This document shows, piece by piece, positions 62,715 to 64,000 of a stretch of 64,000 nt of DNA (within the stretch, counting starts at the first letter, position 1; each line of letters opens with the position of its first letter). The notes under the pieces are model-generated. The model did no database searches. It was not told the origin of the DNA and saw nothing but the letters and a program-made list of their open reading frames with translations. The position numbers and the translations under genes are program-made. Source of the DNA: Eulemur rufifrons (lineage: Eukaryota > Chordata > Mammalia > Primates > Lemuridae); NCBI RefSeq assembly GCF_041146395.1, contig NC_090989.1, positions 224,162,843-224,226,842 of the forward strand, written 5' to 3'.

Positions 62715-62945
62715 ATCAGGTGATAGCTGACATGTATAGAGCATTGAGCATGTGCCAGGCACTGTGCTAAGCAATTCACATGCATTATTTCAAGGTAATC
62801 CCCACGAGGACCCTCTACAGTGAAACCTGTAATTATCCTAATTATATAGATGGGGAAATTGAGGCTTGGAGAGGTTATTTAGTCAAGATCACAGAGCTAG
62901 TAAGAAGCAGAACTGGAATGCAAACCAACACTGATTTCATCCAGA
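62715..62945 (-). mobile_element. MIR SINE (minus), nearly full length
   Basis: 'gagcatgtgccaggcactgt', 'gctaagcaattcacatgcat', 'tggggaaattgaggcttgga' and 'gatcacagagctagtaagaa' cover almost the whole element. Confidence 0.88.
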
Positions 62946-64000
62946 GACCCAACTGCTCATCACCATCTATCCTTGGAACCTGGACTTGTTCCTGGGAAAA
63001 CATACGAGTTTAAGTTTTATTTGAACAAACAAAAGCTGTTTCAAATAGGTAGGTATTCAAATAGTTTTAATAAAAATTTAAAATCTATTCCAGGGTTAAA
63101 GTTTCAAAGCTACTGAATGTCAAACATATTACATACATAAATATATTTGTATATATTATGTGCAGATATGATATATGTCATAACATTAAGTGCTGAATGC
63201 AGTCAATCAGAAAATACAAGCAAATAAAAAATACCCAGCATCATTTTATAAAACATCAACTGCCTACCAAATAGGTACTAAATGGTTAAGGAGTGTGATC
63301 TGTGTATTAAAGTATTACAAATCCAGTCTTAATCTAAAATCTCTGTTTGTTCTAGGCAAATAATACTTTTTAAACAATAATGTTATAATGAATAATGAAT
63401 AATATTTAGATCACTCTAGTCTTAAATTAGAGCCCAATATATATATACTACCCCTTTACACACTTACCAATATTATAGATACAATAGATTTTAATTTGCC
63501 CAGGTATTTTTGATAATGTGCTGGGAATTGTTTGAGATATAAAGACAAGTAAAATCTAGCTTTTGCCTTCCAAGAGATTCCAGATAGTGGTGGACACAGA
63601 AATCTGTGCAAATAACTGCAGAATGAGACAAATGAAACCACAGAAGTACAATGGAAGAATGGAAACGAAAATGGAAATTTTATTTAGTATGTATACTCAT
63701 TAAACTAATAGGAAGTCAAAGTAAGTTAGCTACCTTTGATTTTCATTACTTACTTCTTACATGCAAGTGAACTTTTTTCTGTCCAATCTAATATTGTTCA
63801 TATTCTGAGTCCCTTTAATTCAGTTGTCCTAAAATGAATACCTTTTCATGAGCACAGAATTTGTGCTACCCCTACCTCTGACCCTTGCTGAATGTTACTA
63901 CATTTTAGCTTTTATGCTCTAAAATACAAAACAATGTAAAACATAAAATTTTAACATAAAATGTCTTTGGATATTCACAGAAAATTTTAAAGGTATAAAG

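Overview
This is mammalian nuclear DNA, most likely from a strepsirrhine primate (lemur or loris/galago group). Three things support this. One protein-coding gene is split into three short exons over about 25 kb. MIR, L2, old L1, hAT, Tigger and MaLR-type repeats are dense. The youngest Alu copies (about 17.5, 29.5 and 34.2 kb) carry a distinctive right half with an 'attatatggacaactaaaa' stretch and a 'gccgtggcatcagcctagctcacagcaacctc' type left half, which I associate with strepsirrhine Alus rather than human-type AluY/S. Nothing prokaryotic (operons, CRISPR, insertion sequences) is present.

Layout: positions 1-26 kb hold the 5' third of PGM5 (phosphoglucomutase-like protein 5, aciculin) on the minus strand. 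Exon 1 with the start codon is at 25700-25960 inside a CpG island (about 25.48-26.47 kb). Exon 2 is at 6997-7159 and exon 3 at 1410-1556. The remaining exons lie beyond position 1. Splice phases match across all three exons (0, 1, 1), giving residues 1-190 of a protein that is about 567 residues in other mammals. The introns are filled with repeats, including several old LTR fragments and a decayed retroviral pol remnant at 11.3-11.7 kb.

From 26.5 to 64 kb I find no recognisable gene. It is the region upstream of PGM5 and is mostly interspersed repeats: Alus, an L1 ORF2 fragment (37.7-38.6 kb), an old L1 5'UTR/ORF1 fragment (56-57.2 kb), a cluster of hAT elements (43.6-44.5 kb) and a 5'-inverted ('twin-primed') L1 with an 18-bp target duplication that splits an L2 (60.9-62.1 kb). 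Four short open stretches have exon-like or protein-like features that I cannot assign (29.8, 33.2, 42.2 and 48.5 kb). Of these, 42119-42280, with a strong splice donor and a symmetric phase, is the most worth checking.

Repeat boundaries are by eye and approximate unless target-site duplications are given. Family names are from recognition of consensus-like text, not from a database search.
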